Source: Bradyrhizobium jicamae
GTDB taxonomy: Bacteria > Pseudomonadota > Alphaproteobacteria > Rhizobiales > Xanthobacteraceae
Assembly: GCF_001440395.1 (NCBI RefSeq)
Contig: NZ_LLXZ01000102.1
Span: 154,482 to 218,481, forward strand
DNA length: 64,000 nt
Direction of reading: 5' to 3'
Shown here in pieces: positions 26,282-36,420 of the stretch; the first letter of the stretch is position 1; every line of letters begins with the position of its first letter. The notes beneath the pieces were generated by a model. It worked only from the letters and a program-made list of their open reading frames with translations, was not told the origin of the DNA and made no database searches. The position numbers and the translations under genes were made by a program.

Positions 26282-27250
26282 TCAGGCCAGATGACATGCG
26301 ACGAAATGCCCGTCGCTTCCTTGCTTCAATTCGGGCGCGCTCTCGCGGCAGCGCGGCTCGGCAATCGGGCAGCGGGTGTGGAAGTGGCAGCCACGCGGCG
26401 GGTTCATCGGGCTCGGCACGTCGCCCTGCAGGCGGATCCGCTTGCGCTTCACCTTCGGGTCCGGCACCGGCACGGCGGAGAGCAGCGCCTGCGTATAGGG
26501 GTGCCGGGGATTGCGGTAGAGCTCGCTGGCGTCAGCCAGCTCGACGATGCGGCCGAGATACATCACCGCGACGCGGTCGGAAATATGCTCCACCACCGAG
26601 AGATCGTGGGCGACGAACAGGTAGGTAAGGTTGAGCTCGGACTGCAGATCTTCCAAGAGGTTGATGACCTGCGCCTGGATGGAGACGTCGAGCGCGGAGA
26701 CCGGCTCGTCGCAGACGATGAATTTCGGCTCCACCGCGAGCGCGCGCGCGATCACGATGCGCTGGCGCTGGCCGCCGGAAAATTCGTGCGGATAGCGCCG
26801 CATGTGCTCGGCCTTCAGCCCGACCTTGACCAGGAGGCTCGCCACCCGGTCGTCGCGCTCGCTGGCTGAGGAGGTGAGTTCGTGGATGGTGAAGGCTTCG
26901 CCGAGGATCGCGCCGACCGTCATGCGCGGATTGAGCGAGGCGAAGGGATCCTGGAACACGATCTGCATGTTGCGCCGCATCGCGCGCAAATCGCCGCCGG
27001 AAAGGCCGCGCACGTCGTGCCCGTCGAAGACGACCTCGCCTTCGCTGGGCTCGACCAGGCGCAGCACGCAGCGCGCCGTGGTGGACTTGCCGCAGCCGGA
27101 CTCGCCGACCAGCCCGAGCGTTTCGCCGCGATTGACTGCAAAGGAGACGCCATCCACCGCATGAACGCGGCCGACTTCACGCGACAACAGTCCACCCTTG
27201 ACCGAAAAATGCTTTTTCAGGCCGGTGACGCGGAGCAGGGGTTCGCTCAT
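26282..27250 (-). CDS. oligopeptide/dipeptide ABC transporter ATP-binding protein (DppF/OppF-type)
   Basis: A 322-residue ABC ATPase. Walker A is '[11 protein letters not shown]', the signature is '[10 protein letters not shown]', Walker B runs into '[14 protein letters not shown]', and the OppF-type C-terminal extension contains the cysteine cluster region '[16 protein letters not shown]'. It energises import by the adjacent permeases. It overlaps the upstream ATPase gene by 4 bases (ATGA) and is the last gene of the five-gene operon. Confidence 0.94.
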   Translation of the reverse strand: MSEPLLRVTGLKKHFSVKGGLLSREVGRVHAVDGVSFAVNRGETLGLVGESGCGKSTTARCVLRLVEPSEGEVVFDGHDVRGLSGGDLRAMRRNMQIVFQDPFASLNPRMTVGAILGEAFTIHELTSSASERDDRVASLLVKVGLKAEHMRRYPHEFSGGQRQRIVIARALAVEPKFIVCDEPVSALDVSIQAQVINLLEDLQSELNLTYLFVAHDLSVVEHISDRVAVMYLGRIVELADASELYRNPRHPYTQALLSAVPVPDPKVKRKRIRLQGDVPSPMNPPRGCHFHTRCPIAEPRCRESAPELKQGSDGHFVACHLA

Positions 27251-28239
27251 GCCACAGCTCCCTGCTTCTCGCCGAGATGACAGGCCATGCGATGGCCGGG
27301 CGCGACCTCGCGCAGCAGCGGCTCCTCTGCCGCGCAGCGATCGAAGGCGAAGCGGCAGCGTGGCGCGAAGCGGCAGCCGGGCGCGGGATTGATCAGGATC
27401 GGCACCGAGCCGCCGATGGCTTCCAGCCGGGTCTTGTTCTTGCTGTCGAGGTCGATGCGCGGGATCGAACGGATCAGGCCTTGCGTATAGGGATGGCGCG
27501 GGTTTTCGAACAGGCTGTCGACGTCGGCCTCTTCCACCACTTTGCCGGCATACATGACGACGACGCGCTGCGCGGTTTCCGCCACCACGCCCATGGCGTG
27601 GGTGATCAGCATCACCGCCATGCCGAAGCGGTCCTTCATGTCCTGCAGCAAATCGAGGATCTGCGCCTGGATGGTGACGTCGAGCGCGGTGGTCGGCTCG
27701 TCGGCGATGACGAGCTTGGGCTTGCAGGCCAGCGCCATCGCGATCATCACGCGCTGACGCATGCCGCCGGAGAACTGGTGCGGATAATCATGCACGCGGC
27801 CCGCGGCATTGGGTATCTGCACCAGCTTGAACATTTCCACGGTGCGGGCGAGCGCGTCCTTCTTCGACAGGCCCTCGTGCCGGCGAAGGCTTTCGGCAAC
27901 CTGTTCGCCGACCGTCAGCACCGGGTTGAGCGAGGTCATCGGCTCCTGGAAGATGAAGCCGATATCCTTGGCCCTGATGTCGTCGAGTTCGTGGCTCGTG
28001 AGCGGCACGAGGTCGCGGCCCTCGAACAGGATCTGGCCCTGGACGATGCGGCCCGGCGGCATCGCGATCAGCTTCAGGATCGACATCGCGGTGACGGTCT
28101 TGCCGCAGCCGGACTCGCCGACCACGCACAGCGTTTCGCCCTTGTTGATCGCGATGTCGACGCCGTCGACCGCCTGCAGCATACCGTCGTCGGTAGAGAA
28201 GTGGGTTTTCAATCCCTTGATTTCGAGCAGCGGCGCCAT
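27247..28239 (-). CDS. oligopeptide/dipeptide ABC transporter ATP-binding protein (DppD/OppD-type)
   Basis: A 330-residue ABC ATPase: Walker A '[11 protein letters not shown]', signature '[10 protein letters not shown]', Walker B '[14 protein letters not shown]', and the Opp-type C-terminal extension with '[17 protein letters not shown]'. The start at 28239 is chosen because its ATG shares a base with the TGA of the upstream permease gene (TGATG); an upstream ATG at 28341 lies inside that gene. It pairs with the DppF-type subunit. Confidence 0.94.
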   Translation of the reverse strand: MAPLLEIKGLKTHFSTDDGMLQAVDGVDIAINKGETLCVVGESGCGKTVTAMSILKLIAMPPGRIVQGQILFEGRDLVPLTSHELDDIRAKDIGFIFQEPMTSLNPVLTVGEQVAESLRRHEGLSKKDALARTVEMFKLVQIPNAAGRVHDYPHQFSGGMRQRVMIAMALACKPKLVIADEPTTALDVTIQAQILDLLQDMKDRFGMAVMLITHAMGVVAETAQRVVVMYAGKVVEEADVDSLFENPRHPYTQGLIRSIPRIDLDSKNKTRLEAIGGSVPILINPAPGCRFAPRCRFAFDRCAAEEPLLREVAPGHRMACHLGEKQGAVA

Positions 28240-29159
28240 CAGATCACCCGCCTTGCATCGAGGGCGTCGCGCATGCCGTCGCCGATGAAATTGATGGCGA
28301 CCACCGCCACGAAGATCGCGCCGCCCGGGAATAGCGCCCAATGCGGACCGATGTCGAGAAAATCCTTGGCGTCGAACAACAGCCGGCCCCAGGTCGGTGT
28401 GTCAGGCGGAAAGCCGAGGCCGAGAAACGACAGCGTCGATTCGGCGATGATCGCGGCGGCGACGTCGATGGTGCCGGCGATGATCACGGGGCCGACGGCG
28501 TTGGGCAGGATGTGCCGCACCACCTGCCGTAACGGGCTGGCGCCGAGCGCACGTGCGGCTTCGACGAATTCCTTCTCGCGCAGCGAGAGGAATTGCGCGC
28601 GCACCAGGCGCGCGACCGGCATCCAGCGCAGGCCGCCGATGACGAGAACGATCAGGATGAAGATGCCGCCTTCGGGACCAAACACGGCCTTGAGCCCGTC
28701 GCGGAACAGGTAGATGAGCAGGAGCAGCAGCGGCAATTGCGGCAGCGACAGGAAGAGGTCGGTGAGCCACATCAGCGCGTGCCCGAGCGCGCCGCGCGAC
28801 ATGCCGGCGAGCGCCCCGATCAGCGTGCCGACGAGGACGGCGACCGCCATCGCTGCGAGTCCGACGGCCAGCGAGATGCGGCCGCCATAGATCATGCGGG
28901 CGAGGATATCCTGTCCGAGATCGTCGGTGCCGAAGGGGTGGGCGAGCGAGGGGCCTTCGAGGCGCGCGCTGAAATCGATCTCATTGATGCTGACGCGCCA
29001 GACGAAGGGGCCGAACACCACCGCCACGATCAGGACAATCAGCAGGAAGGCGCTGATCACGGCGAGCTTGTGGCGGCGATAGCGCCGCCAGGTCTCGCGC
29101 CACGGCGACCAGGCCGGCCGCCGCTCAGCGGAAGGAGATGCGAGGGTCAAGCCAGCCAT
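28239..29159 (-). CDS. ABC transporter permease (DppC/OppC-type)
   Basis: A 306-residue inner-membrane permease with an N-terminal cytoplasmic arm ('RETWRRYRRHKLAVIS'), about six membrane spans and the binding-protein-dependent 'EAARALGASPLRQVVRHILPN' coupling helix. The 'HPFGTDDLGQDILARMIYGG' motif is typical for DppC. It begins inside the 3' end of the DppB gene (35-base overlap) and ends at the DppD start. Confidence 0.93.
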   Translation of the reverse strand: MAGLTLASPSAERRPAWSPWRETWRRYRRHKLAVISAFLLIVLIVAVVFGPFVWRVSINEIDFSARLEGPSLAHPFGTDDLGQDILARMIYGGRISLAVGLAAMAVAVLVGTLIGALAGMSRGALGHALMWLTDLFLSLPQLPLLLLLIYLFRDGLKAVFGPEGGIFILIVLVIGGLRWMPVARLVRAQFLSLREKEFVEAARALGASPLRQVVRHILPNAVGPVIIAGTIDVAAAIIAESTLSFLGLGFPPDTPTWGRLLFDAKDFLDIGPHWALFPGGAIFVAVVAINFIGDGMRDALDARRVI

Positions 29160-30084
29160 AAAGGATATCCGCGATCAGGTTGAACAGCACGACGAGACAG
29201 GCGAACACGAAGGTCACCGCCATCACGACCGGCGTGTCGTTGGAGAGGATGGAGGAAATCAGCAGCGAGCCGATGCCCGGAATGCGAAAGATCTGCTCGG
29301 TGACGATGGCGCCGCCGAATACGGCCGGCATCTGCAGCGCGACCAGGGTGACGACCGGGATCATCGCGTTGCGCATCGCGTGCTTGACGATCACCCGGGG
29401 TTGCCCGAGGCCCTTGGCGCGGGCTGTGGTCACGTAGTCAAGGCGGATCACGTCCAGCATCGCCGAGCGCACGAAGCGCGTCATCGACGCCGCCTGGAAC
29501 AGGCCGAGCACCATCACGGGCATGATGGCCTGCCTTATCTGCTCGAACAGCCAGCGTATTCCGGTTGCCTTGATGTCACTCGAATAGACGAAGGGCAGCC
29601 AGTCCAGCGTGATCGAGAACACCAGGATGAACAGCAGTCCCGTGAAGAAAGTCGGCAGCGAGAAGCCGATGAAGGCGAATGTATTGGCGATCTGATCGAA
29701 GATCGAATAGGGCCGGGTCGCGGCGAACACGCCGACGGGTATAGCGATCAGCAGCGCCAGTATCTGCGCCGAGCCGATCACGTAGAGCGTGGTCGGCAGG
29801 CGCTGCAGGATTAGCGTGTCCACGTTCATCCTGCTGACGAAGGAAAAGCCCCAGTCGCCCTGCACCATCGCCGCGAGCCAGCGCAGGTAGCGGAGGTAGA
29901 TCGGATCGTCGAGGCCGAACTTGGCACGAAGCGCCGCCCCGACTTCGGGTGGCACGTTGGGGTTGGTCGCCAGTTCACTGAAGGGATCGCCCGGCGCAAG
30001 CGCCAGGACGATATACAGAACCAGCGAGATGCCGAGCAGGCTCGGCACGGCGATCAGGAGGCGACGCAGGACATACTGACTCAT
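29125..30084 (-). CDS. ABC transporter permease (DppB/OppB-type)
   Basis: A 319-residue permease opening 'YVLRRLLIAVPSLLGISLV', with about six membrane segments and the coupling motif 'TTARAKGLGQPRVIVKHAMRN'. It forms the translocation pore with the DppC-type protein. AGGGA precedes the ATG at 30084. It follows the binding-protein gene by 22 bases, so the operon order is binding protein, B, C, D, F. Confidence 0.93.
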   Translation of the reverse strand: MSQYVLRRLLIAVPSLLGISLVLYIVLALAPGDPFSELATNPNVPPEVGAALRAKFGLDDPIYLRYLRWLAAMVQGDWGFSFVSRMNVDTLILQRLPTTLYVIGSAQILALLIAIPVGVFAATRPYSIFDQIANTFAFIGFSLPTFFTGLLFILVFSITLDWLPFVYSSDIKATGIRWLFEQIRQAIMPVMVLGLFQAASMTRFVRSAMLDVIRLDYVTTARAKGLGQPRVIVKHAMRNAMIPVVTLVALQMPAVFGGAIVTEQIFRIPGIGSLLISSILSNDTPVVMAVTFVFACLVVLFNLIADILYGWLDPRISFR

Positions 30085-30106
30085 GAGGGAACAATCCCTT
30101 CGATGA

Positions 30107-31903
30107 TTAGCCCGTCGCCTCCCGGTACCAGTCGAACAGATTGTCGGTTTCGTTGGCCCAGCCGCTGACCACCGGTCGCAGCGTGTTGGCGCAGGCTTCC
30201 ACCTTCAAGCGGTGCATCACCGGAATGAACACGATGTCCTGCATCATGATGTCGTTGGCCTTGATGTAGAGCGCGGCGCGTTTGACCAGATCGGTCTCGG
30301 CCTCGGCGCCGTCGATCGCCGCGTCATAGTCCTTGTTGACCCAGCGCGGGAAATTCACGCCCTGCCACTTGTTCTCCTTGGTGGCGACGTTGCGCGAGTG
30401 ATAGCGGCGCATGTGCTGGGCCGGATCGGGCTGACTCATCGGGATCTGGAACATCTCCAGATCGGCGTAGAATTTGGCGTAGGTATCGGGATTGGCGACG
30501 TCGGAGGAGAAGAACACCGAGGCGACCACCGATTTCAATTCCACGTCGATGCCGGCCTTCTGGCAGGCCTGCTTGACGATGGCCTGGGTCTTCTGGCGCG
30601 GGCCGTTGATCGCAGTCTGGTACAGAAGCTTCAGCTTCTTGCCGTCCTTCTCGCGGATGCCGTCGGCGCCTGGCTTCCAGCCGGCCTCATCCAGCAGCTT
30701 GGACGCCTTCTCGATGCTGAATTCCCAGGTCGTATTCTTGGAGACGAATTTCTCCGGGCCGTTGAGGAAATTGGGCGTGACGCGCCCGGCGCGGCCGTAG
30801 ATGACTTTCTTGACGGCCTCGCGATCGACCAGCATCGAGAGCGCCTTGCGCACCGCCGGATCGGAGAGCAGCGGATGCTTGGTCTTCATCGAGGACCGCT
30901 CGCCGTCGACCTCGGTGTTGGGATCGGTGAAGTTCAGCGCGATGAATTCGGTGTCGCCGCCGACCGCATAGACGGTCTTGCCCTTGCCGCCCTTTTCCAG
31001 CCGCAGCAGGACGTCGTCTTCTACCTGGATGTTCCAGCCGAAATCATATTCGCCGGTCTGGATGACGGCGCGCGCAGCCGAGACGGCATCGCCGCCGCCC
31101 TTCATCTCGATGGTGTCGAAGTGCGGACGGTTCGGCATGTGGTAGTCTGGATTGATCTCGCCGCGGATCACGTCGCCCGGCTTGAACTCGACGAATTTGT
31201 AGGGGCCGGTGCCGACCGGCGACAGATTGTTCGGCGCCTCGCGTGACTTGGCGCCTTTATAATCCGCGAACAGATGTTTCGGGATGATGCTGCCGGGGGC
31301 GCCGACAAAGGCGTCGGCCCAGAACGGCGTCGGCTTCTTGAACTTGATGCGGACGGTGAGGTCGTCGACCTTCTCGACGGTGATGTCGCGGTGGACGCCG
31401 ATTGTCACGGTGGCGGTGGCGGGATCGCGGGCGTATTCCCAGTTGAACACCACGTCATCGGCGGTGAAGGGCTTGCCATCGTGCCATTTCACGCCGGGCT
31501 TGAGTTTCCAGATCACCGACATGCCGTCGGCGGACAGGCCGCCGTTCTGCAGCGAGGGAATCTCGGCGGCCAGAACCAGCTTCATGTTGCCGTCCGGATC
31601 CCAGCAGGCGAGCGGCTCATAGAACAGGCGGGAGCCGTCCTGGTCCTTGGTGCCGGTGGCGAAATGCGGATTGAGCAGGGTCGGTCCCTGCCACCAGAGC
31701 AGCTTGAGCGCGCCGCCGCCGCCGCGCTTGGTCGGCTTGTAGACGGAAGGACCTTCGGCCATGGCGACGCCGCCGATCGCCAGAAGCTGCGTAGCCATCG
31801 GCGCGGTGAGACCGACAGCAAGCATACGCTGGATGAAGCCGCGGCGGTCCATGCGCCCGTCCTTCACCTCGTCGATCATGGTTCGCAGTTCGGTATCCAG
31901 CAT
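30107..31903 (-). CDS. ABC transporter substrate-binding protein, family 5, Tat-exported
   Basis: A 598-residue extracytoplasmic solute-binding protein of the DppA/OppA family. The N-terminus carries a twin-arginine signal ('MDRRGFIQRMLAVG'), and 'LKPGVKWHDGKPFTADDVVF' is the family hallmark. It delivers a peptide or similar ligand to the B-C-D-F complex encoded just downstream. The ATG at 31903 is supported by GGGGA at suitable spacing; a further upstream start at 32134 adds 77 residues with no family character. A 259-base spacer precedes it and holds the promoter. Confidence 0.93.
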   Translation of the reverse strand: MLDTELRTMIDEVKDGRMDRRGFIQRMLAVGLTAPMATQLLAIGGVAMAEGPSVYKPTKRGGGGALKLLWWQGPTLLNPHFATGTKDQDGSRLFYEPLACWDPDGNMKLVLAAEIPSLQNGGLSADGMSVIWKLKPGVKWHDGKPFTADDVVFNWEYARDPATATVTIGVHRDITVEKVDDLTVRIKFKKPTPFWADAFVGAPGSIIPKHLFADYKGAKSREAPNNLSPVGTGPYKFVEFKPGDVIRGEINPDYHMPNRPHFDTIEMKGGGDAVSAARAVIQTGEYDFGWNIQVEDDVLLRLEKGGKGKTVYAVGGDTEFIALNFTDPNTEVDGERSSMKTKHPLLSDPAVRKALSMLVDREAVKKVIYGRAGRVTPNFLNGPEKFVSKNTTWEFSIEKASKLLDEAGWKPGADGIREKDGKKLKLLYQTAINGPRQKTQAIVKQACQKAGIDVELKSVVASVFFSSDVANPDTYAKFYADLEMFQIPMSQPDPAQHMRRYHSRNVATKENKWQGVNFPRWVNKDYDAAIDGAEAETDLVKRAALYIKANDIMMQDIVFIPVMHRLKVEACANTLRPVVSGWANETDNLFDWYREATG

Positions 31904-32162
31904 CGTTGTCCCCGTCCGGTTCTTTGTGTTTGAGGCGCGCCGGAGGCGGCGGCCTGAAAGTTCGGCGGTAAGAGGCACATTAAATGCGCCGGAGGTCAAC
32001 GGCTGGCTGTCGACAATTGGCAGAATGGAAGGCGGCTGTGATTTTTGCTTGGGCAGAAACACGCTGCGGCGCACATCGCTTTGGCAATCCGGCGGCCGGG
32101 GCGCGTCAAAACCGCGCGAAATCGCGCCCCGCACTGCAAAAAATTTGTTCGCCCGGACCAGG

Positions 32163-33581
32163 TCAGGTCAGCGACATGTCCAGCGGTGGCGCGACGCTCT
32201 CCGGCAGCGGGTTGACGTAGGGGGTGCGGGCGGTGCGCTTCTTCAGGTCGGCCTGGGCGGCGGCGATCAAGTCCGGTTCCGTCAGCGCCCTGACGCCGAG
32301 GCCCGCCATCGCCTTGGCGGCCTGCACCATGGCCTTGTGGGCGTGCGGGCTCTTGCCCTGCGCCACCACCTGCCAGGTGTGGAAGGGGGTTCCGATCGCG
32401 ACCGTCGGGGCGTGGACCTGAACCGTTGGCACGACCCAGCTCACGTCGCCGACATCGGTCGAGCCGATCAGGGGATTACGCTTGGCGTCCATCGGCACGA
32501 TGAAATCCGCCAGCGGCCGGTCGGTCGGCTCCATCCCGATCGCATAATAAACGCTGGCGATGTCCTTCTCGGTCAGCGTCGCGCGGATCTTTTGCGCAAA
32601 GTCCTTGTCGGCGTCGTCGAAATGCGGCGGGCCGAGGTCCTCCATGATGCTGTGCAGCGCCGCTTCGAGCGGGGTGTTCGGCAACAAATTGGAGACGGCG
32701 GAAATGATCTTCATCTCCACTTTGGTCTCCGTCATCAGCGCCGCGCCCTGCGCGATCTTGTGGACGCGCTCCACCAGCTCGTTCATGCCGGGCAGGTCGC
32801 GGGCGCGGATCGAATAGCGCACGCGGGCATGGGCCTGCACCACGTTGGGGGCGATGCCGCCGGTATCGAGCAACGCATAGTGAACGCGCGCGTCGCTCGG
32901 CATGTGCTCGCGCATGTAGTTGACGCCGACATTCATCAGTTCGACCGCATCGAGCGCGCTGCGGCCGAGATGCGGCGAGGCCGCGGCATGCGATGTGCGG
33001 CCGGTGAAGATGAAATCGGCGCGGGTGTTGGCGAGCGATGGCGTCACCGCCACCTCCCAGAAACTGTTGGGGTGCCAGGTGATCGCGATGTCGGCGTCGT
33101 CGAAGGCGCCCGATCGCACCATGAAGGTCTTGGCGGCGCCGCCTTCCTCCGCGGGGCAGCCGTAATAGCGCACGCGCCCGGGCACCTTGTGCTCGGCGAG
33201 CCAATCCTTCACGGCGGTGGCGGCCAGCAGTGCGGCCGAGCCGAGCAGATTGTGGCCGCAGCCATGGCCGTGACCACCGGTCTCGATTGGTTTCGGCTCC
33301 GCCACACCGGCCTCCTGGCTGAGGCCGGGCAGCGCGTCGTACTCGCCGAGGAAAGCGATCACGGGTCCGCCTTCGCCCCATTCACCCATCAGGGCGGTCG
33401 GAATGCCCGCGACGTTCTCGGTGATGCGGAAACCCTGATGGCGCAGTTCGGCGAGATGCTCGGCGGACGAGCGCGCCTCGGTGTAGCAGACTTCGGGCAT
33501 CGCCCAGACCCGGTCGCTCAAGGCGACAAAGCGCGGCTTGATGGTGTCGACGCCACGCCAGATAGTGCTGCGGTTATCCAT
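32163..33581 (-). CDS. M20-family amidohydrolase, AbgB-like
   Basis: A 472-residue peptidase/amidase of the M20D group. Metal and catalytic positions are visible in 'GGHGHGCGHNLLG' and 'GCPAEEGGAAK', and the lid/dimerisation domain includes 'GRTSHAAASPHLG'. It most resembles subunit B of p-aminobenzoyl-glutamate hydrolase (AbgB), which cleaves an amide bond in the cytoplasm. It is upstream of the peptide-transporter operon on the same strand (259-base spacer). The transporter may supply its substrate. No AbgA partner gene is present here. Confidence 0.9.
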   Translation of the reverse strand: MDNRSTIWRGVDTIKPRFVALSDRVWAMPEVCYTEARSSAEHLAELRHQGFRITENVAGIPTALMGEWGEGGPVIAFLGEYDALPGLSQEAGVAEPKPIETGGHGHGCGHNLLGSAALLAATAVKDWLAEHKVPGRVRYYGCPAEEGGAAKTFMVRSGAFDDADIAITWHPNSFWEVAVTPSLANTRADFIFTGRTSHAAASPHLGRSALDAVELMNVGVNYMREHMPSDARVHYALLDTGGIAPNVVQAHARVRYSIRARDLPGMNELVERVHKIAQGAALMTETKVEMKIISAVSNLLPNTPLEAALHSIMEDLGPPHFDDADKDFAQKIRATLTEKDIASVYYAIGMEPTDRPLADFIVPMDAKRNPLIGSTDVGDVSWVVPTVQVHAPTVAIGTPFHTWQVVAQGKSPHAHKAMVQAAKAMAGLGVRALTEPDLIAAAQADLKKRTARTPYVNPLPESVAPPLDMSLT

Positions 33582-33729
33582 TTTTATTTCCGATCCTGAA
33601 GGCGATGTGAGCGGGGAATTTATCAGCTTCGGCGGATAGCGCGCCCAGCGTGGAGCGGAAATCAGCCATGCGGCCGGGGCGGAACGAAGGGAGCGATCGC
33701 AAGACGGGCGCGAACGCGTATGCGACGGG

Positions 33730-34995
33730 TCACACCTTCAAGCCGTAGGGCCTGAACAGCCGGCCTTTCTCCACCACCAGCACCACGGCGAGCGCGGCCA
33801 GCGTGCAGAGCAGGAAGCCGGTCGCGAACGGCACCAGCGTGCCGTCATAGCCCTGACCGATGCTGGCGCCGATGCCGATGGCAAGCAGCGTGGTGATCGA
33901 GCCGTACAGCGACGCGGCAGTGCCGGCGATATGGCCCTGCGGCTCCATGGCGAGCGCGGTGAAATTGGCGATCATCAGCCCGAACGCAAACATCATCGCA
34001 GCCGAGAGCGCCATGAACAGCGGCAACGGCAGCATCTGCAGTTTTGCCGCGACCAGCATGGTCGCGGCGATGACCACGAAGCCGATCAGCGCGGCGTGGG
34101 AGATCACGCGCATGCCGAGGCGGCCGACGAGGCGGGAGTTGACGAAGCCGGCGATGGCGGTGCCGACGGCGACGCCGGCAAACGCCACCGGAAAATAATG
34201 CCCGAGCTGATAGATGCCGGTGAAGACCTGCTGCGAGATGAAGACGAAGGCGAACAGCGAGCCCAATACGCCGCCGGCGGCCAACGCATAACCCAGCGTC
34301 TGGCGGTTGGTCACGGTCTGGCGGAAGGCATCGAGCACCTCGCCGACGGCGAGCGAGCGGCGCCGCTCGGGAGCCAGCGTCTCCGGCAGGCGCAGCGCGC
34401 TCCAGATCAGCGCCACCACGCCATACAGCATCAGCACGATGAAGATGCCGCGCCAGTGCGACACCAAGAGCACAGCCTGGCCGAATGCCGGAGCGACGAC
34501 GGGTACGGCGATGAAGATCATCATCGTCAGCGACATCACGCTCGCCATGCGCCGCCCCGCATAGCAGTCGCGCACGATCGAGGTCGCGATCACGCGGGTG
34601 GCCGAGGTGCTGAGGCCCTGCAGCGCGCGGGCCAGCAGCAGCGTTTCGAACGAAGGCGCGGCGATCGCGAGCAGGCTGGCGGCACAATAGACGGCCATGC
34701 CGCCGAGCAGGACCGGCCGCCGTCCGAACCGGTCGGACAAGGGGCCCATCACGAACTGGCCGACGCCGAAGCCGACCAGGAAGATCGACAGCACCATCTG
34801 CGGCCGGTTGACTGACGTGATGTGGAAGGCGGATGCGATGTTCGGCAGCGCCGGCAGCATCATGTCCATTGCAAGCGGATTCAGCGCCATGATCGAGGCG
34901 ATCACGATGACGAATTCGGGAAAGCCCATCGGGCGGTGGCCTGAAGCGGCCAAGGCATCGGCACTGGTATCGGACAACGAAAAATCCTCTTGCAC
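33730..34995 (-). CDS. Bcr/CflA-family MFS multidrug efflux transporter
   Basis: A 421-residue, 12-span major-facilitator transporter. The motif between spans 2 and 3 reads 'GPLSDRFGRRPVLLGG', and span 1 has 'LNPLAMDMMLPALP', typical of the Bcr/CflA drug-resistance subfamily. It exports small drugs by proton antiport across the inner membrane. The start at 34995 is a GTG. It stands alone between the M20 gene and the antiporter gene. Confidence 0.92.
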   Translation of the reverse strand: MQEDFSLSDTSADALAASGHRPMGFPEFVIVIASIMALNPLAMDMMLPALPNIASAFHITSVNRPQMVLSIFLVGFGVGQFVMGPLSDRFGRRPVLLGGMAVYCAASLLAIAAPSFETLLLARALQGLSTSATRVIATSIVRDCYAGRRMASVMSLTMMIFIAVPVVAPAFGQAVLLVSHWRGIFIVLMLYGVVALIWSALRLPETLAPERRRSLAVGEVLDAFRQTVTNRQTLGYALAAGGVLGSLFAFVFISQQVFTGIYQLGHYFPVAFAGVAVGTAIAGFVNSRLVGRLGMRVISHAALIGFVVIAATMLVAAKLQMLPLPLFMALSAAMMFAFGLMIANFTALAMEPQGHIAGTAASLYGSITTLLAIGIGASIGQGYDGTLVPFATGFLLCTLAALAVVLVVEKGRLFRPYGLKV

Positions 34996-35078
34996 GGGGC
35001 AATCTATTCACGGTGCTGCAGCGCACAATCGGCGTTTTGGAATGGCTGGTCAACGGTGCAGCCACCCAACCTGACCGC

Positions 35079-36182
35079 TCATGAAGCGACGTGCGCTCCC
35101 GGCGGGACCACGTAGAGCGTCATGGCGAAGATGGCGTAGATGAACAGCAGCAGCGCGCCGATGAACCAGGCCGAGCGTCCGCTGTTGGTGATGAAGCATG
35201 CGGTGACGGTCGCGATCATCACCATGACGACCGCGCCCGGCCAGAACTGCAGGTCCATCGGCTTCGGTCCGATGACGTAACTGAGCAGCACCAGCACCGG
35301 CGCAACGAACAGCGCGATCTGCGAGGCGCTGCCGAGCGCAATGCCGACGCTCATGTCGAGGCGGTCTTTGCGCGCGGCGGAGAACGCCACCGCCATTTCG
35401 GCGGCGCCGCCGACCAGCGCAACGACGATGAAGCCGACAAATGCCGGACTCATTCCCAGTGTCTCGCCGGCCTTTTGCACCGAACCGACGAAGATGTGGC
35501 TGACCAGCGCCACCAGCACCGTCACTGCGATCAGCGTGCCGACGGCGACGCCGATCGGCAGCATTTCCTCGTCCTTCTCGGCGTGGTCTTCGCCGGCGAA
35601 CAGATCCTTGTGTGTCTTCAGGGAGAACAGCAGGCTGAGCGCGTAGGCCGCAATCAGGAGAATGGCGAGGCCGGTCGAGAGCTTTTGCGTCACCGCCGTG
35701 CCTTGGGCCAGATCGAGGTTTGCGACTGCGGCGGGCGTGAGCAGGGCAACGGTCGCCATCAACAGTAGCGCCGCATGCAGCCTTCCGCCGGCGCGGTTGA
35801 ATTCCTGGGTGCGGTAACGCAGCCCGCCGAGCAGGAACGACGCGCCCAGCATGAACAGCGCATTGGCGACGATCACGCCGGCAATCGACGCCTTCACCAG
35901 CATGTATTCGCCGGCATAAAGCGCCGCGATCGCGATGATCAACTCGGTCAGATTCCCCAATGTCGCGTTGAGCAAGCCGCCGATGGCATCGCCGGTTTTC
36001 TCGGCGACGCTTTCGGTGGCATGACTGAGCAGGGCGGCCAGCGGTACGATGGCGAGGACGGCGAGCACGAACAAAGCGGTGTGGGCCGACGGCGCCAGCA
36101 CTTCTACTGCCAGCACGATCGGCACGAAGACCAATAGCCACAGCAGCGGGCTGTGGCGGATTTCCTTGAGCAGCATGTTCAT
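35079..36182 (-). CDS. calcium/proton (cation) antiporter, CaCA family
   Basis: A 367-residue antiporter with about 11 spans and the two inverted alpha repeats of the CAX/ChaA family. The first is 'LLNATLGNLTELIIAI' and the second 'VALVGGAAEMAVAF', each with the conserved ion-binding glutamate. It exchanges Ca2+ (or Na+/K+) for H+ at the inner membrane. It is divergent from hemC across 238 bases and is a single-gene unit. Confidence 0.91.
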   Translation of the reverse strand: MNMLLKEIRHSPLLWLLVFVPIVLAVEVLAPSAHTALFVLAVLAIVPLAALLSHATESVAEKTGDAIGGLLNATLGNLTELIIAIAALYAGEYMLVKASIAGVIVANALFMLGASFLLGGLRYRTQEFNRAGGRLHAALLLMATVALLTPAAVANLDLAQGTAVTQKLSTGLAILLIAAYALSLLFSLKTHKDLFAGEDHAEKDEEMLPIGVAVGTLIAVTVLVALVSHIFVGSVQKAGETLGMSPAFVGFIVVALVGGAAEMAVAFSAARKDRLDMSVGIALGSASQIALFVAPVLVLLSYVIGPKPMDLQFWPGAVVMVMIATVTACFITNSGRSAWFIGALLLFIYAIFAMTLYVVPPGAHVAS

Positions 36183-36420
36183 GGTTTGGTCTCTCGCCTC
36201 GCCGCATTGCCGGAACCACCCTTGGCGAGGGGGAAAGGCCGATATTGACGTAGCTCAACGAATGCGTTGCTTCGGCGCGTTCGCCTTGACGGTGGCGACA
36301 GCGGTCCGCAGGCGGCAGTAAGCACCGTCATGTGCACGCGCCAAAATCATTGTTCTGACAGGCTGCTTGCTCTATCCCGTAAGGCTCGAAACAGCCGCAA
36401 TTCGCCGGAACGGAGACAGG

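Noticed and set aside
31761..33599. 612-residue plus-strand frame
   Set aside because: Antisense to the M20 amidohydrolase and the binding-protein start; composition is His/Arg-rich with no motif.
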